DNA of 64,000 nt from Eunapius fragilis (Eukaryota > Porifera > Demospongiae > Spongillida > Spongillidae). Positions 46,901-60,739 of the stretch are shown here, one piece after another (position 1 is the stretch's first letter; each line of letters opens with the position of its first letter). The translations under genes and the position numbers were made by a program. The stretch is taken from the NCBI GenBank assembly GCA_963681505.1, contig OY811991.1, positions 1 to 64,000 of the forward strand, read 5' to 3'. The notes under the pieces are model-generated. The model was not told where the DNA came from. It saw only the letters and a program-made list of their open reading frames with translations, and made no database searches.

Positions 46901-49900
46901 TGTTAATAAAACAAACTAGTGGAGTTGCGATCCTACTTCATGGAACGAACGAGTAACCTGTTTTCTTTCACTGAATAATGCCTCCTCTATTATCAGCTCA
47001 TTGGTTTGGCTGTACCATGCAAATAGATTAGTGGTTCCCTCCCATACATTTCTATGGGTGAAAATTGGCTATCTTCCCACCAAGGTGTTTATTTAACAAA
47101 CTATTGGAGTTGCGATCCTACTTCATGGAACGAACGAGTAACCTGTTTTCTTTTTCTAAATAATGCCTCCTCTATAATCAGCTCATTCCTTTGGCTGTAC
47201 CATGCAAATAGATTAGTGGTTCCCTCCCATACATTTCTATGGGTGAAAATTGGCTATCTTCCCACCAAGTTGTTAATAAAACAAACCAGTGGAGTTGCGA
47301 TCCTACTTCATGCAACGAACGAGTAACCTGTTTTCTTTTTCTAAATAATGCCTCCTCTATTATCAGCTCATTGGTTTGGCTGTACCATGCAAATAGATTA
47401 GTGGTTCCCTCCCATACATTTCTATGGGAGAAAATTGGTTATGTTCCAACCAAGGTGTTAATTTAACAAACTATTGGAGGTGCGATATGTATTCATGAAA
47501 CGAACGAGTAACCTGTTTTCTTTCTCTAAATAATGCCTCCTCTATAATCAGCTCATTGGTTTGGCTGTACCATGCAAATAGATTAGTGGTTCCCTCCCAT
47601 ACATTTCTATGGGTGAAAATTGGCTGTCTTCCCACCAAGGTGTTAACAAAACAAACTAGTGGAGTTGCGATATGTATTCATGGAACGAACGAGTAACCTG
47701 TTTTCTTTCTCTAAATAATGTCTCCTCTATTATCAGCTCATTGGTTTGGCTGTACCATGCAAATAGATTAGTGGTTCCGTCCCATACATTTCTATGGGAG
47801 AAAATTGGCTATGTTCCAACCAAGGAGTTAATTTAACAAACTATTGGAGTTGCGATATGTATTCATAGAACGAACGAGTAACCTGTTTTCTATCTCTAAA
47901 TAATACCTCCTCTTTTATCAGCTCATTGGTTTGGCTATACCATGCAAATAGATTAGCGGTTCCCTCCCATACATTTCTATGGGTGAAAATTGGCTATCTT
48001 CCCACCAAGGTGTTAATAAAACAAACTAGTGGAGTTGCGATCCTACTTCATGGAACGAACGAGTAACCTGTTTTCTTTCTCTAAATAATGCCTCCTCTAT
48101 TATCAGCTCATTGGTTTGGCTGTACCATGCAAATAGATTAGTGGTTCCCTCCCATACATTTCTATGGGTGAAAATTGGCTGTCTTCCCACCAAGGTGTTA
48201 ATAAAACAAACTAGTGGAGTTGCGATCCTACTTCATGGAACGAACGAGTAACCTGTTTTCTTTCTCTAAATAATGCCTCCTCTAATATCAGCTCATTGGT
48301 TTGGCTGTACCATGCAAATAGATTAGTGGTTCCCTCCCATACATTTCTATGGGTGAAAATTGGCTATCTTCCCACCAAGTTGTTAAAAAAACAAATCAGT
48401 GGAGTTGCGATCCTACTTCATGCAACGAACGAGTAACCTGTTTTCTTTCTCTAAATAATGCCTCCTCTATAATCAGCTCATTGGTTTGGCTGTACCATGC
48501 AAATAGATTAGTGGTTCCCTCCCATACATTTCTATGGGTGAAAATTGGCTGTCTTCCCACCAAGGTGTTAATAAAACAAACTAGTGGAGTTGCGATCCTA
48601 CTTCATGGAACGACCGAGTAACCTGTTTTCTTTTTCTAAATAATGCTTCCTCTATTATCAGCTCATTGGTTTGGCTGTACCATGCAAATAGATTAGTGGT
48701 TCCCTCCCATACATTTCTATGGGAGAAAATTGGTTATGTTCCAACCAAGGTTTTAATTTAACAAACTATTGGAGTTGCGATATGTATTCATGAAACGAAC
48801 GAGTAACCTGTTTTCTTTCTCTAAATAATGCCTCCTCTATAATCAGCTCATTGGTTTGGCTGTACCATGCAAATAGATTAGTGGTTCCGTCCCATACATT
48901 TCTATGGGAGAAAATTGGCTATGTTCCAACCAAGGAGTTAATTTAACAAACTATTGGAGTTGCGATATGTATTCATAGAACGAACGAGTAACCTGTTTTC
49001 TATCTCTAAATAATACCTCCTCTTTTATCAGCTCATTGGTTTGGCTATACCATGCAAATAGATTAGCGGTTCCCTCCCATACATTTCTATGGGTGAAAAT
49101 TGGCTATCTTCCCACCAAGGTGTTAATAAAACAAACTAGTGGAGTTGCGATCCTACTTCATGGAACGAACGAGTAACCTGTTTTCTTTCTCTAAATAATG
49201 CCTACTCTATTATCAGCTCATTGGTTTGGCTGTACCATGCAAATAGATTAGTGGTTTCCTCCCATACATTTCTATGGGGGAAAATTGGCTATGTTCCAAC
49301 CAAGGTGTTAATTTAACAAACTATTGGAGTTGCGATATGTTTTCATGGAACGAACGAGTAACCTGTTTTCTATCTCTAAATAATGCCTCCTCTATTATCA
49401 GCTCATTGGTTTGGCTGTACCATGCAAATAGATGAGTGGTTCCCTCCCATACATTTCTATGGGTGAAAATTGGCCATCTTCCCACCAAGGTGTTAATAAA
49501 GCAAACTAGTGGAGTTGCGATCCTACTTCATGGAACGAACGAGTAACCTGTTTTCTTTCTCTAAATAATGCCTCCTCTATAATCAGCTCATTGGTTTGGG
49601 TGTACCATGCAAATAGATTAGTGGTTCCCTCCCATACATTTCTATGGGTGATAATTGGCTGTCTTCCCACCAAGGTGTTAATAAAACAAACTAGTGGAGT
49701 TGCGATCCTACGTCATGGAACGAACGAGTAACCTGTTTTCTTTCTCTAAATAATGCCTCCTCTAATATCAGCTCATTGGTTTGGCTGTACCATGCAAATA
49801 GATTAGTGGTTCCCTCCCATACATTTCTATGGGTGAAAATTGGCTATCTTCCCACCAAGTTGTTAATAAAACAAACCAGTGGAGTTGCGATCCTACTTCA

Positions 49901-52900
49901 TGCAACGAACGAGTAACCTGTTTTCTTTCTCTAAATAATGCCTCCTCTATAATCAACTCATTGGTTTGGCTGTACCATGCAAATAGATTAGTGGTTCCCT
50001 CCCATACATTTCTATGGGTGAAAATTGGCTATCTTCCCACCAAGGTGTTAAATTAACAAACTATTGGAGTTGCGATCCTACTTCATGGAACGAACGAGTA
50101 ACCTGTTTTCTTTCTTAAAATAATCCCTCCTCTATAATCAGATCATTGGTTTGGCTGTACCATGCAAATAGATTAGTGGTTCCCTCCCATACATTTCTAT
50201 GGGTGAAAATTGGCTATCTTCCCACCAAGGTGTTAATAAAACAAACTAGTGGAGTTGCGATCCTACTTCATGGAACGAACGAGTAACCTGTTTTCTTTCT
50301 CTAAATAATGCCTCCTCTATTATCAGCTCATTGGTTTGGCTGTACCATGCAAATAGATTAGTGGTTCCCTCCCATACATTTCTATGGGAGAAAATTGGTT
50401 ATGTTCCAACCAAGGTGTTAATTTAACAAACTATTGGAGTTGCGATATGTATTCATGAAACGAACGAGTAACCTGTTTTCTTTCTCTAAATAATGCCTCC
50501 TCTATAATCAGCTCATTGGTTTGGCTGTACCATGCAAATAGATTAGTGGTTCCCTCCCATACATTTCTATGGGAGAAAATTGGCTATCTTCCCACCAAGG
50601 TGTTAATAAAACAAACTAGTGGAGTTGCGATCCTACTTCATGGAACGAACGAGTAACCTGTTTTCTTTCTCTAAATAATGCCTCCTCTATAATCAGCTCA
50701 TTGGTTTGGCTGTACCATGCAAATAGATTAGTGGTTCCCTCCCATACATTTCTATGGGTGAAAATTGGCTGTCTTCCCACCAAGGTGTTAATAAAACAAA
50801 CTAGTGGAGTTGCGATCCTACTTCATGGAACGACCGAGTAACCTGTTTTCTTATTCTAAATAATGCCTCCTCTATTATCAGCTCATTGGTTTGGCTGTAC
50901 CATGCAAATAGATTAGTGGTTCCCTCCCATACATTTCTATGGGAGAAAATTGGTTATGTTCCAACCAAGGTGTTAATTTAACAAACTATTGGAGTTGCGA
51001 TATGTATTCATGAAACGAACGAGTAACCTGTTTTCTTTCTCTAAATAATGCCTCCTCTATAATCAGCTCATTGGTTTGGCTGTACCATGCAAATAGATTA
51101 GTGGTTCCCTCCCATACATTTCTATGGGAGAAAATTGGCTATGTTCCAACCAAGGTGTTAATTTAACAAACTATTGGAGTTGCGATATGTATTCATAGAA
51201 CGAACGAGTAACCTGTTATCTATCTCTAAATAATACCTCCTCTATTATCAGCTCATTGGTTTGGCTATACCATGCAAATAGAGTAGTGGTTCCCTCCCAT
51301 ACATTTCTATGGGTGAAAATTGGCTATCTTCCCACCAAGGTGATAATAAAACAAACTAGTGGAGTTGCGATCCTACTTCATGGAACGAACGAGTAACCTG
51401 TTTTCTTTCTCTAAATAATGCCTCCTCTATTATCAGCTCATTGGTTTGGCTGTACCATGCAAATAGATTAGTGGTTCCCTCCGATACATTTCTATGGGTG
51501 AAAATTGGCTGTCTTCCCACCAAGGTGTTAATAAAACAAACTAGTGGAGTTGCGATCCTACTTCATGGAACGAACGAGTAACCTGTTTTCTTTCTCTAAA
51601 TAATGCCTCCTCTATAATCAGCTCATTGGTTTGGCTGTACCATGCAAATAGATTAGTGGTTCCCTCCCATACATTTCTATGGGAGAGAATTGGCTATATT
51701 CCAACCAAGGTGTTAATTTAACAAACTATTGGAGTTGCGATATGTATTCATGGAACGAACGAGTAACCTGTTTTCTATCTCTAAATAATGTCTCCTCTAT
51801 TATTAGCTCATTGGTTTGGCTGTACCATGCAAATAGATTAGTGGTTCCCTCCCATACATTTCTATGGGTGAAAATTGGCTATCTTCCCACCAAGGTGTTA
51901 ATAAAACAAACTAGTGGAGTTGTGATCCTACTTCATGGAACGAACAAGTAACCTGTTTTCTTTCTCTAACTAATGCCTCCTCTATAATCAGCTCATTGGT
52001 TTGGCTGTACCATGCAAATAGATTAGTGGTTCCCTCCCATACATTTCTATGGGTGAAAATTGGCTGTCTTCCCACGAAGGTGTTAATAAAACAAACTAGT
52101 GGAGTTGCGATCCTACTTCATGGAACGACCGAGTAACCTGTTTTCTTTCTCTAAATAATGCCTCCTCTATTATCAGCTCATTGGTTTGGCTGTACCATGC
52201 AAATAGATTAGTGGTTCCCTCCCATACATTTCTATGGGAGAAAATTGGTTATGTTCCAACCAAGGTGTTAATTTAACAAACTATTGGAGTTGCGATATGT
52301 ATTCATGAAACGAACGAGTAACCTGTTTTCTTTCTCTAAATAATGCCTCCTCTATAATCAGCTCATTGGTTTGGCTGTACCATGCAAATAGATTAGTGGT
52401 TCCCTCCCATACATTTCTATGGGTGAAAATTGGCTGTCTTCCCACCATTGTGTTAATAAAACAAACTAGTGGAGTTGCGATCCTACTTCATGGAACGAAC
52501 GAGTAACCTGTTTTCTTTCTCTAAATAATGCCTCCTCTATTATCAGCTCATTGGTTTGGCTGTACCATGCAAATAGATTAGTGGTTTCCTCCCATACATT
52601 TCTATGGGGGAAAATTGGCTATGTTCCAACCAAGGTGTTAATTTAACAAACTATTGGAGTTGCGATATGTTTTCATGGAACGAACGAGTAACCTGTTTTC
52701 TATCTCTAAATAATGCCTCCTCTATTATCAGCTCATTGGTTTGGCTGTACCATGCAAATAGATTAGTGGTTCCCTCCCATACATTTCTATGGGTGAAAAA
52801 TGGCTATCTTCCCACCAAGGTGTTAATAAAGCAAACTAGTGGAGTTGCGATCCTACTTCATGGAACGAACGAGTAACCTGTTTTCTTTCTCTAAATAATG

Positions 52901-53519
52901 CCTCCTCTATTATCAGCTCATTGGTTTGGGTGTACCATGCAAATAGATTAGTGGTTCCCTCCCATACATTTCTATGGGAGAAAATTGGTTATGTTCCAAC
53001 CAAGGTGTTAATTTAACAAACTATTGGAGTTGCGATATGTATTCATGAAACGAACGAGTAACCTGTTTTCTTTCTCTAAATAATGCCTCCTCTATAATCA
53101 GCTCATTGGTTTGGCTGTACCATGCAAATAGATTAGTGGTTCCCTCCCATACATTTCTATGGGAGAAAATTGGCTATGTTCCAACCAAGGTGTTAATTTA
53201 ACAAACTATTGGAGTTGCGATATGTATTCATAGAACGAACGAGTAACCTGTTTTCTATCTCTGAATAATACCTCCTCTATTATCAGCTCATTGGTTTGGC
53301 TATACCATTTAAATAGATTAGTGGTTCCCTCCCATACATTTCTATGGGTGAAAATTGGCTATCTTCCCACCAAGGTGTTAATAAAACAAACTTATGGAGT
53401 TGCGATCCTACTTCATGGAACGAACGAGTAACCTGTTTTCTTTCTCTAAATAATGCCTCCTCTATTATCAGCTCATTGGTTTGGGTGTACCATGCAAATA
53501 GATTAGTGGTTCCCTCCCA

Positions 53520-55840
53520 TACATTTCTTTGGGTGAAAATTGGCTATCTTCCCACCAAGGTGATAATAAAACAAACTAGTGGAGTTGCGATCCTACTTCA
53601 TGGAACGAACGAGTAACCTGTTTTCTTTCTCTAAATAATGCCTCCTCTATTATCAGCTGATTGGTTTGGCTGTACCATGCAAATAGATTAGTGGTTCCCT
53701 CCGATACATTTCTATGGGTGAAAATTGGCTGTCTTCCCACCAAGGTGTTAATAAAACAAACTAGTGGAGTTGCGATCCTACTTCATGGAACGAACGAGTA
53801 ACCTGTTTTCTTTCTCTAAATAATGCCTCCTCTAATATCAGCTCATTGGTTTGGCTGTACCATGTAAATAGATTAGTGGTTCCCTCCCATACATTTCTAT
53901 GGGTGAAAATTGGCTATCTTCCCACCAAGTTGTTAATAAAACAAACCAGTGGAGTTGCGATCCTACTTCATGAAACGAACGAGTAACCTGTTTTCTTTCT
54001 CTAAATAATGCCTCCTCTATAATCAGCTCATTGGTTTGGCTGTACCATGCAAATAGATTAGTGGTTCCCTCCCATACATTTCTATGGGTGAAAATTGGCT
54101 ATTTTCCCACCAAGGTGTTAATAAAACAAACCAGTGGAGTTGCGATCCTACTTCATGCAACGAACTAGTAACCTGTTTTCTTTCTCTAAATAATGCCTCC
54201 TCTATAATCAGCTCATTGGTATGGCTGTACCATGCAAATAGATTAGTGGTTCCCTCCCATACATTTCTATGGGAGAAAATTGGCTATGTTCCAACCAAAA
54301 TGTTAATTTAACAAACTATTGGAGTTGCGATATGTATTCATGGAACGAACGAGTAACCTGTTTTCTTTCTCTAAATAATGCCTACTCTATTATCAGCTCA
54401 TTGGTTTGGCTGTACCATGCAAATAGATTAGTGGTTCCCTCCCATACATTTCTATGGGTGAAAATTGGCTATCTTCCCACCAAGGTGATAATAAAACAAA
54501 CTAGTGGAGTTGCGATCCTACTTCATGGAACGAACGAGTAACCTGTTTTCTTTCTCTTAATAATGCCTCCTCTATAATCAGCTCATTGGTATGGCTGTAC
54601 CATGCAAATAGATTAGTGGTTCCCTCCCATACATTTCTTTGGGTGAAAATTGGCTATCTTCCCACCAAGGTGATAATAAAACAAACTAGTGGAGTTGCGA
54701 TCCTACTTCATGGAACGAACGAGTAACCTGTTTTCTTTCTCTAAATAATGCCTCCTCTATTATCAGCTCATTGGTTTGGGTGTACCATGCAAATAGATTA
54801 GTGGTTCCCTCCCATACATTTCTTTGGGTGAAAATTGGCTATCTTCCCACCAAGGTGATAATAAAACAAACTAGTGGAGTTGCGATCCTACTTCATGGAA
54901 CGAACGAGTAACCTGTTTTCTTTCTCTAAATAATGCCTCCTCTATTATCAGCTGATTGGTTTGGCTGTACCATGCAAATAGATTAGTGGTTCCCTCCGAT
55001 ACATTTCTATGGGTGAAAATTGGCTGTCTTCCCACCAAGGTGTTAATAAAACAAACTAGTGGAGTTGCGATCCTACTTCATGGAACGAACGAGTAACCTG
55101 TTTTCTTTCTCTAAATAATGCCTCCTCTAATATCAGCTCATTGGTTTGGCTGTACCATGTAAATAGATTAGTGGTTCCCTCCCATACATTTCTATGGGTG
55201 AAAATTGGCTATCTTCCCACCAAGTTGTTAATAAAACAAACCAGTGGAGTTGCGATCCTACTTCATGAAACGAACGAGTAACCTGTTTTCTTTCTCTAAA
55301 TAATGCCTCCTCTATAATCAGCTCATTGGTTTGGCTGTACCATGCAAATAGATTAGTGGTTCCCTCCCATACATTTCTATGGGTGAAAATTGGCTATTTT
55401 CCCACCAAGGTGTTAATAAAACAAACCAGTGGAGTTGCGATCCTACTTCATGCAACGAACTAGTAACCTGTTTTCTTTCTCTAAATAATGCCTCCTCTAT
55501 AATCAGCTCATTGGTATGGCTGTACCATGCAAATAGATTAGTGGTTCCCTCCCATACATTTCTATGGGAGAAAATTGGCTATGTTCCAACCAAAATGTTA
55601 ATTTAACAAACTATTGGAGTTGCGATATGTATTCATGGAACGAACGAGTAACCTGTTTTCTTTCTCTAAATAATGCCTACTCTATTATCAGCTCATTGGT
55701 TTGGCTGTACCATGCAAATAGATTAGTGGTTCCCTCCCATACATTTCTATGGGTGAAAATTGGCTATCTTCCCACCAAGGTGATAATAAAACAAACTAGT
55801 GGAGTTGCGATCCTACTTCATGGAACGAACGAGTAACCTG
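53520..55840 (+). repeat. 1,295-bp (seven-monomer) duplication in the satellite
   Basis: Monomers at 54084 (GGCTATTTTCCC), 54269 (AACCAAAATGTTAATTT) and their neighbours, including the CCTCCGATAC and CATGTAAATAG variants, recur at 55379 and 55564 with an offset of 1,295 bp and no differences in the conspicuous variants. Confidence 0.85.
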
Positions 55841-56649
55841 TTTTCTTTCTCTTAATAATGCCTCCTCTATAATCAGCTCATTGGTATGGCTGTACCATGC
55901 AAATAGATTAGTGGTTCCCTCCCATACATTTCTATGGGAGAAAATTGGCTATGTTCCAACCAAAATGTTAATTTAACAAACTATTGGAGTTGCGATATGT
56001 ATTCATGGAACGAACGAGTAACCTGTTTTCTTTCTCTAAATAATGCCTACTCTATTATCAGCTCATTGGTTTGGCTGTACCATGCAAATAGATTAGTGGT
56101 TCCCTCCCATACATTTCTATGGGAGAAAATTGGCTATGTTCCAACCAAGGTGTTAATTTAACAAACTATTGGAGTTGCGATATGTATTCATAGAACGAAC
56201 GAGTAACCTGTTTTCTATCTCTAAATAATACCTGCTCTATTATCAGCTCATTGGTTTGGCTATACCATGCAAATAGATTAGTGGTTCCCTCCCATACATT
56301 TCTATGGGTGAAAATTGGCTATCTTCCCACCAAGGTGATAATAAAACAAACTAGTGGAGTTGCGATCCTACTTCATGGAACGAACGAGTATCCTGTTTTC
56401 TTTCTCTAAATAATGCCTCCTCTATTATCAGCTCATTGGTTTGGGTGTACCATGCAAATAGATTAGTGGTTCCCTCCCATACATTTCTATGGGTGAAAAT
56501 TGGCTGTCTTCCCACCAAGGTGTTAATAAAACAAACTAGTGGAGTTGCGATCCTACTTCAAGGAACGAACGAGTAACCTCTTTTCTTTCTCTAAATAATG
56601 CCTCCTCTAATATCAGCTCATTGGTTTGGCTGTACCATGCAAATAGATT

Positions 56650-58480
56650 AGTGGTTCCCTCCCATACATTTCTATGGGTGAAAATTGGCTGTCTTCCCAC
56701 CAAGGTGTTAATAAAACAAACTAGTGGAGTTGCGATCCTACTTCATGGAACGACCGAGTAACCTGTTTTCTTTCTCTAAATAATGCCTCCTCTATTATCA
56801 GCTCATTGGTTTGGCTGTACCATGCAAATAGATTAGTGGTTCCCTCCCATACATTTCTATGGGAGAAAATTGGTTATGTTCCAACCAAGGTGTTAATTTA
56901 ACAAACTATTGGAGTTGCGATATGTATTCCTGAAACGAACGAGTAACCTGTTTTCTTTCTCTAAATAATGCCTCCTCTATAATCAGCTCATTGGTTTGGC
57001 TGTACCATGCAAATAGATTAGTGGTTCCCTCCCATACATTTCTATGGGTGAAAATTGGCTGTCTTCCCACCAAGGTGTTAATAAAACAAACTAGTGGAGT
57101 TGCGATCCTACTTCATGGAACGACCGAGTAACCTGCTTTCTTTCTCTAAATAATGCCTCCTCTATTATCAGCTCATTGGTTTGGCTGTACCATGCAAATA
57201 GATTAGTGGTTCCCTCCCATACATTTCTATGGGAGAAAATTGGTTATGTTCCAACCAAGGTGTTAATTTAACAAACTATTGGAGTTGCGATATGTATTCC
57301 TGAAACGAACGAGTAACCTGTTTTCTTTCTCTAAATAATGCCTCCTCTATTATCAGCTCATTGGTTTGGGTGTACCATGCAAATAGATTAGTGGTTCCCT
57401 CCCATACATTTCTATGGGTGAAAATTGGCTGTCTTCCCACCAAGGTGTTAATAAAACAAACTAGTGGAGTTGCGATCCTACTTCATGGAACGAACGAGTA
57501 ACCTCTTTTCTTTCTCTAAATAATGCCTCCTCTAATATCAGCTCATTGGTTTGGCTGTACCATGCAAATAGATTAGTGGTTCCCTCCCATACATTTCTAT
57601 GAGTGAAAATTGGCTATCTTCCCACCAAGTTGTTAATAAAACAAACTAGTGGAGTTGTGATCCTACTTCATGGAACGAACAAGTAACCTGTTTTCTTTCA
57701 CTAACAAATGCCTCCTCTATAATCAGCTCATTGGTTTGGCTGTACCATGCAAATAGATTAGTGGTTCCCTCCCATACATTTCTATGGGTGAAAATTGGCT
57801 GTCTTCCCACCAAGGTGTTAATAAAACAAACTAGTGGAGTTGCGATCCTACTTCATGGAACGACCGAGTAACCTGTTTTCTTTCTCTAAATAATGCCTCC
57901 TCTATTATCAGCTCATTGGTTTGGCTGTACCATGCAAATAGATTAGTGGTTCCCTCCCATACATTTCTATGGGAGAAAATTGGTTATGTTCCAACCAAGG
58001 TGTTAATTTAACAAACTATTGGAGTTGCGATATGTATTCCTGAAACGAACGAGTAACCTGTTTTCTTTCTCTAAATAATGCCTCCTCTATAATCAGCTCA
58101 TTGGTTTGGCTGTACCATGCAAATAGATTAGTGGTTCCCTCCCATACATTTCTATGGGTGAAAATTGGCTGTCTTCCCACCAAGGTGTTAATAAAACAAA
58201 CTAGTGGAGTTGCGATCCTACTTCATGGAACGACCGAGTAACCTGCTTTCTTTCTCTAAATAATGCCTCCTCTATTATCAGCTCATTGGTTTGGCTGTAC
58301 CATGCAAATAGATTAGTGGTTCCCTCCCATACATTTCTATGGGAGAAAATTGGTTATGTTCCAACCAAGGTGTTAATTTAACAAACTATTGGAGTTGCGA
58401 TATGTATTCCTGAAACGAACGAGTAACCTGTTTTCTTTCTCTAAATAATGCCTCCTCTATAATCAGCTCATTGGTTTGGC
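56650..58480 (+). repeat. Alternating dimer and 1,110-bp duplication in the satellite
   Basis: The rare GTATTCCTGAAACG monomer occurs near 56925, 57295, 58035 and 58405, giving spacings of about 370 and 740 bp; the pairs repeat at 1,110 bp. The CGACCGAGTAACCTG(C/T)TTTC monomer alternates with it. Confidence 0.8.
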
Positions 58481-60739
58481 TGTACCATGCAAATAGATTA
58501 GTGGTTCCCTCCCATACATTTCTATGGGTGATAATTGGCTGTCTTCCCACCAAGGTGTTAATAAAACAAACTAGTGGAGTTGCGATCCTACTTCATGGAA
58601 CGAACGAGTAACCTGTTTTCTTTCTCTAAATAATGCCTCCTCTAATATCAGCTCATTGGTTTGGCTGTACCATGCAAATAGATTAGTGGTTCCCTCCCAT
58701 ACATTTCTATGGGTGAAAATTGGCTATCTTCCCACCAAGGTGTTAATAAAACAAACTAGTGGAGTTGCGATCCTACTTCATGGAACGAACAAATAACCTG
58801 TTTTCTTTCTCTAACTAATGCCTCCTCTATTATCAGCTCATTGGTTTGGCTGTACCATGCAAATAGATTAGTGGTTCCCTCCCATACATTTCTATGGGTG
58901 AAAATTGGCTGTCTTCCCACCAAGGTGTTAATAAAACAAACTAGTGGAGTTGCGATCCTACTTCATGGAACGAACGAGTAACCTGTTTTCTTTCTCTAAA
59001 TAATGCCTCCTCTATTATCAGCTCATTGGTTTGGCTGTACCATGCAAATAGATTAGTGGTTCCCTCCCATACATTTCTATGGGAGAAAATTGGCTATATT
59101 CCAACCAAGGTGTTAATTTAACAAACTATTGGAGTTGCGATATGTATTCATGGAACGAACGAGTAACCTGTTTTCTATCTCTAAATAATGTCTCCTCTAT
59201 TATCAGCTCATTGGTTTGGCTGTACCATGCAAATAGATTAGTGGTTCCCTCCCATACATTTCTATGGGTGAAAATTGGCTATCTTCCCACCAAGGTGTTA
59301 ATAAAACAAACTAGTGGAGTTGTGATCCTACTTCATGGAACGAACAAGTAACCTGTTTTCTTTCTCTAACTAATGCCTCCTCTATAATCAGCTCATTGGT
59401 TTGGCTGTACCATGCAAATAGATTAGTGGTTCCCTCCCATTCATTTCTATGGGTGAAAATTGGCTGTCTTCCCACCAAGGTGTTAATAAAAAAAACTAGT
59501 GGAGTTGCGATCCTACTTCACGGAACGACCGAGTAACCTGTTTTCTTTCTCTAAATAATGCCTCCTCTATTATCAGCTCATTGGTTTGGCTGTACCATGC
59601 AAATAGATTAGTGGTTCCCTCCCATACATTTCTATGGGAGAAAATTGGTTATGTTCCAACCAAGGTGTTAATTTAACAAACTATTGGAGTTGCGATATGT
59701 ATTCATGAAACGAACGAGTAACCTGTTTTCTTTCTCTAAATAATGCCTCCTCTATAATCAGCTCATTGGTTTGGCTGTACCATGCAAATAGATTAGTGGT
59801 TCCCTCCCATACATTTCTATGGGAGAAAATTGGCTATGTTCCAACCAAGGTGTTAATTTAACAAACTATTGGAGTTGCGATATGTATTCATGAAACGAAC
59901 GAGTAACCTGTTTTCTTTCTCTAAATAATGCCTCCTCTATAATCAGCTCATTGGTTTGGCTGTACCATGCAAATAGATTAGTGGTTCCCTCCCATACATT
60001 TCTATGGGTGAAAATTGGCTGTCTTCCCACCAAGGTGTTAATAAAAGAAACTAGTGGAGTTGCGATCCTACTTCATGGAACGAACGAGTAACCTGTTTTC
60101 TTTCTCTAAATAATGCCTCCTCTATTATCAGCTCATTGGTTTGGCTGTACCATGCAAATAGATTAGTGGTTTCCTCCCATACATTTCTATGGGGGAAAAT
60201 TGGCTATGTTCCAACCAAGGTGTTATTTTAACAAACTATTGGAGTTGCGATATGTTTTCATGAAACGAACGAGTAACCTGTTTTCTATCTCTAAATAATG
60301 CCTCCTCTATTATCAGCTCATTGGTTTGGCTGTACCATGCAAATAGATTAGTGGTTCCCTCCCATACATTTCTATGGGTGAAAATTGGCTATCTTCCCAC
60401 CAAGGTGTTAATAAAACAAACTAGTGGAGTTGCGATCCTACTTCATGGAACGAACGAGTAACCTGTTTTCTTTCTCTAAATAATGCCTCCTCTTTTATCA
60501 GCTCATTGGTTTGGGTGTACCATGCAAATAGATTAGTGGTTCCCTCCCATACATTTCTATGGGTGAAAATTGGCTGTCTTCCCACCAAGGTGTTAATAAA
60601 ACAAACTAGTGGAGTTGCGATCCTACTTCATGGAACGAACGAGTAACCTGTTTTCTTTCTCTAAATAATGCCTCCTCTAATATCAGCTCATTGGTTTGGC
60701 TGTACCATGCAAATAGATAAGTGGTTCCCTCCCATACAT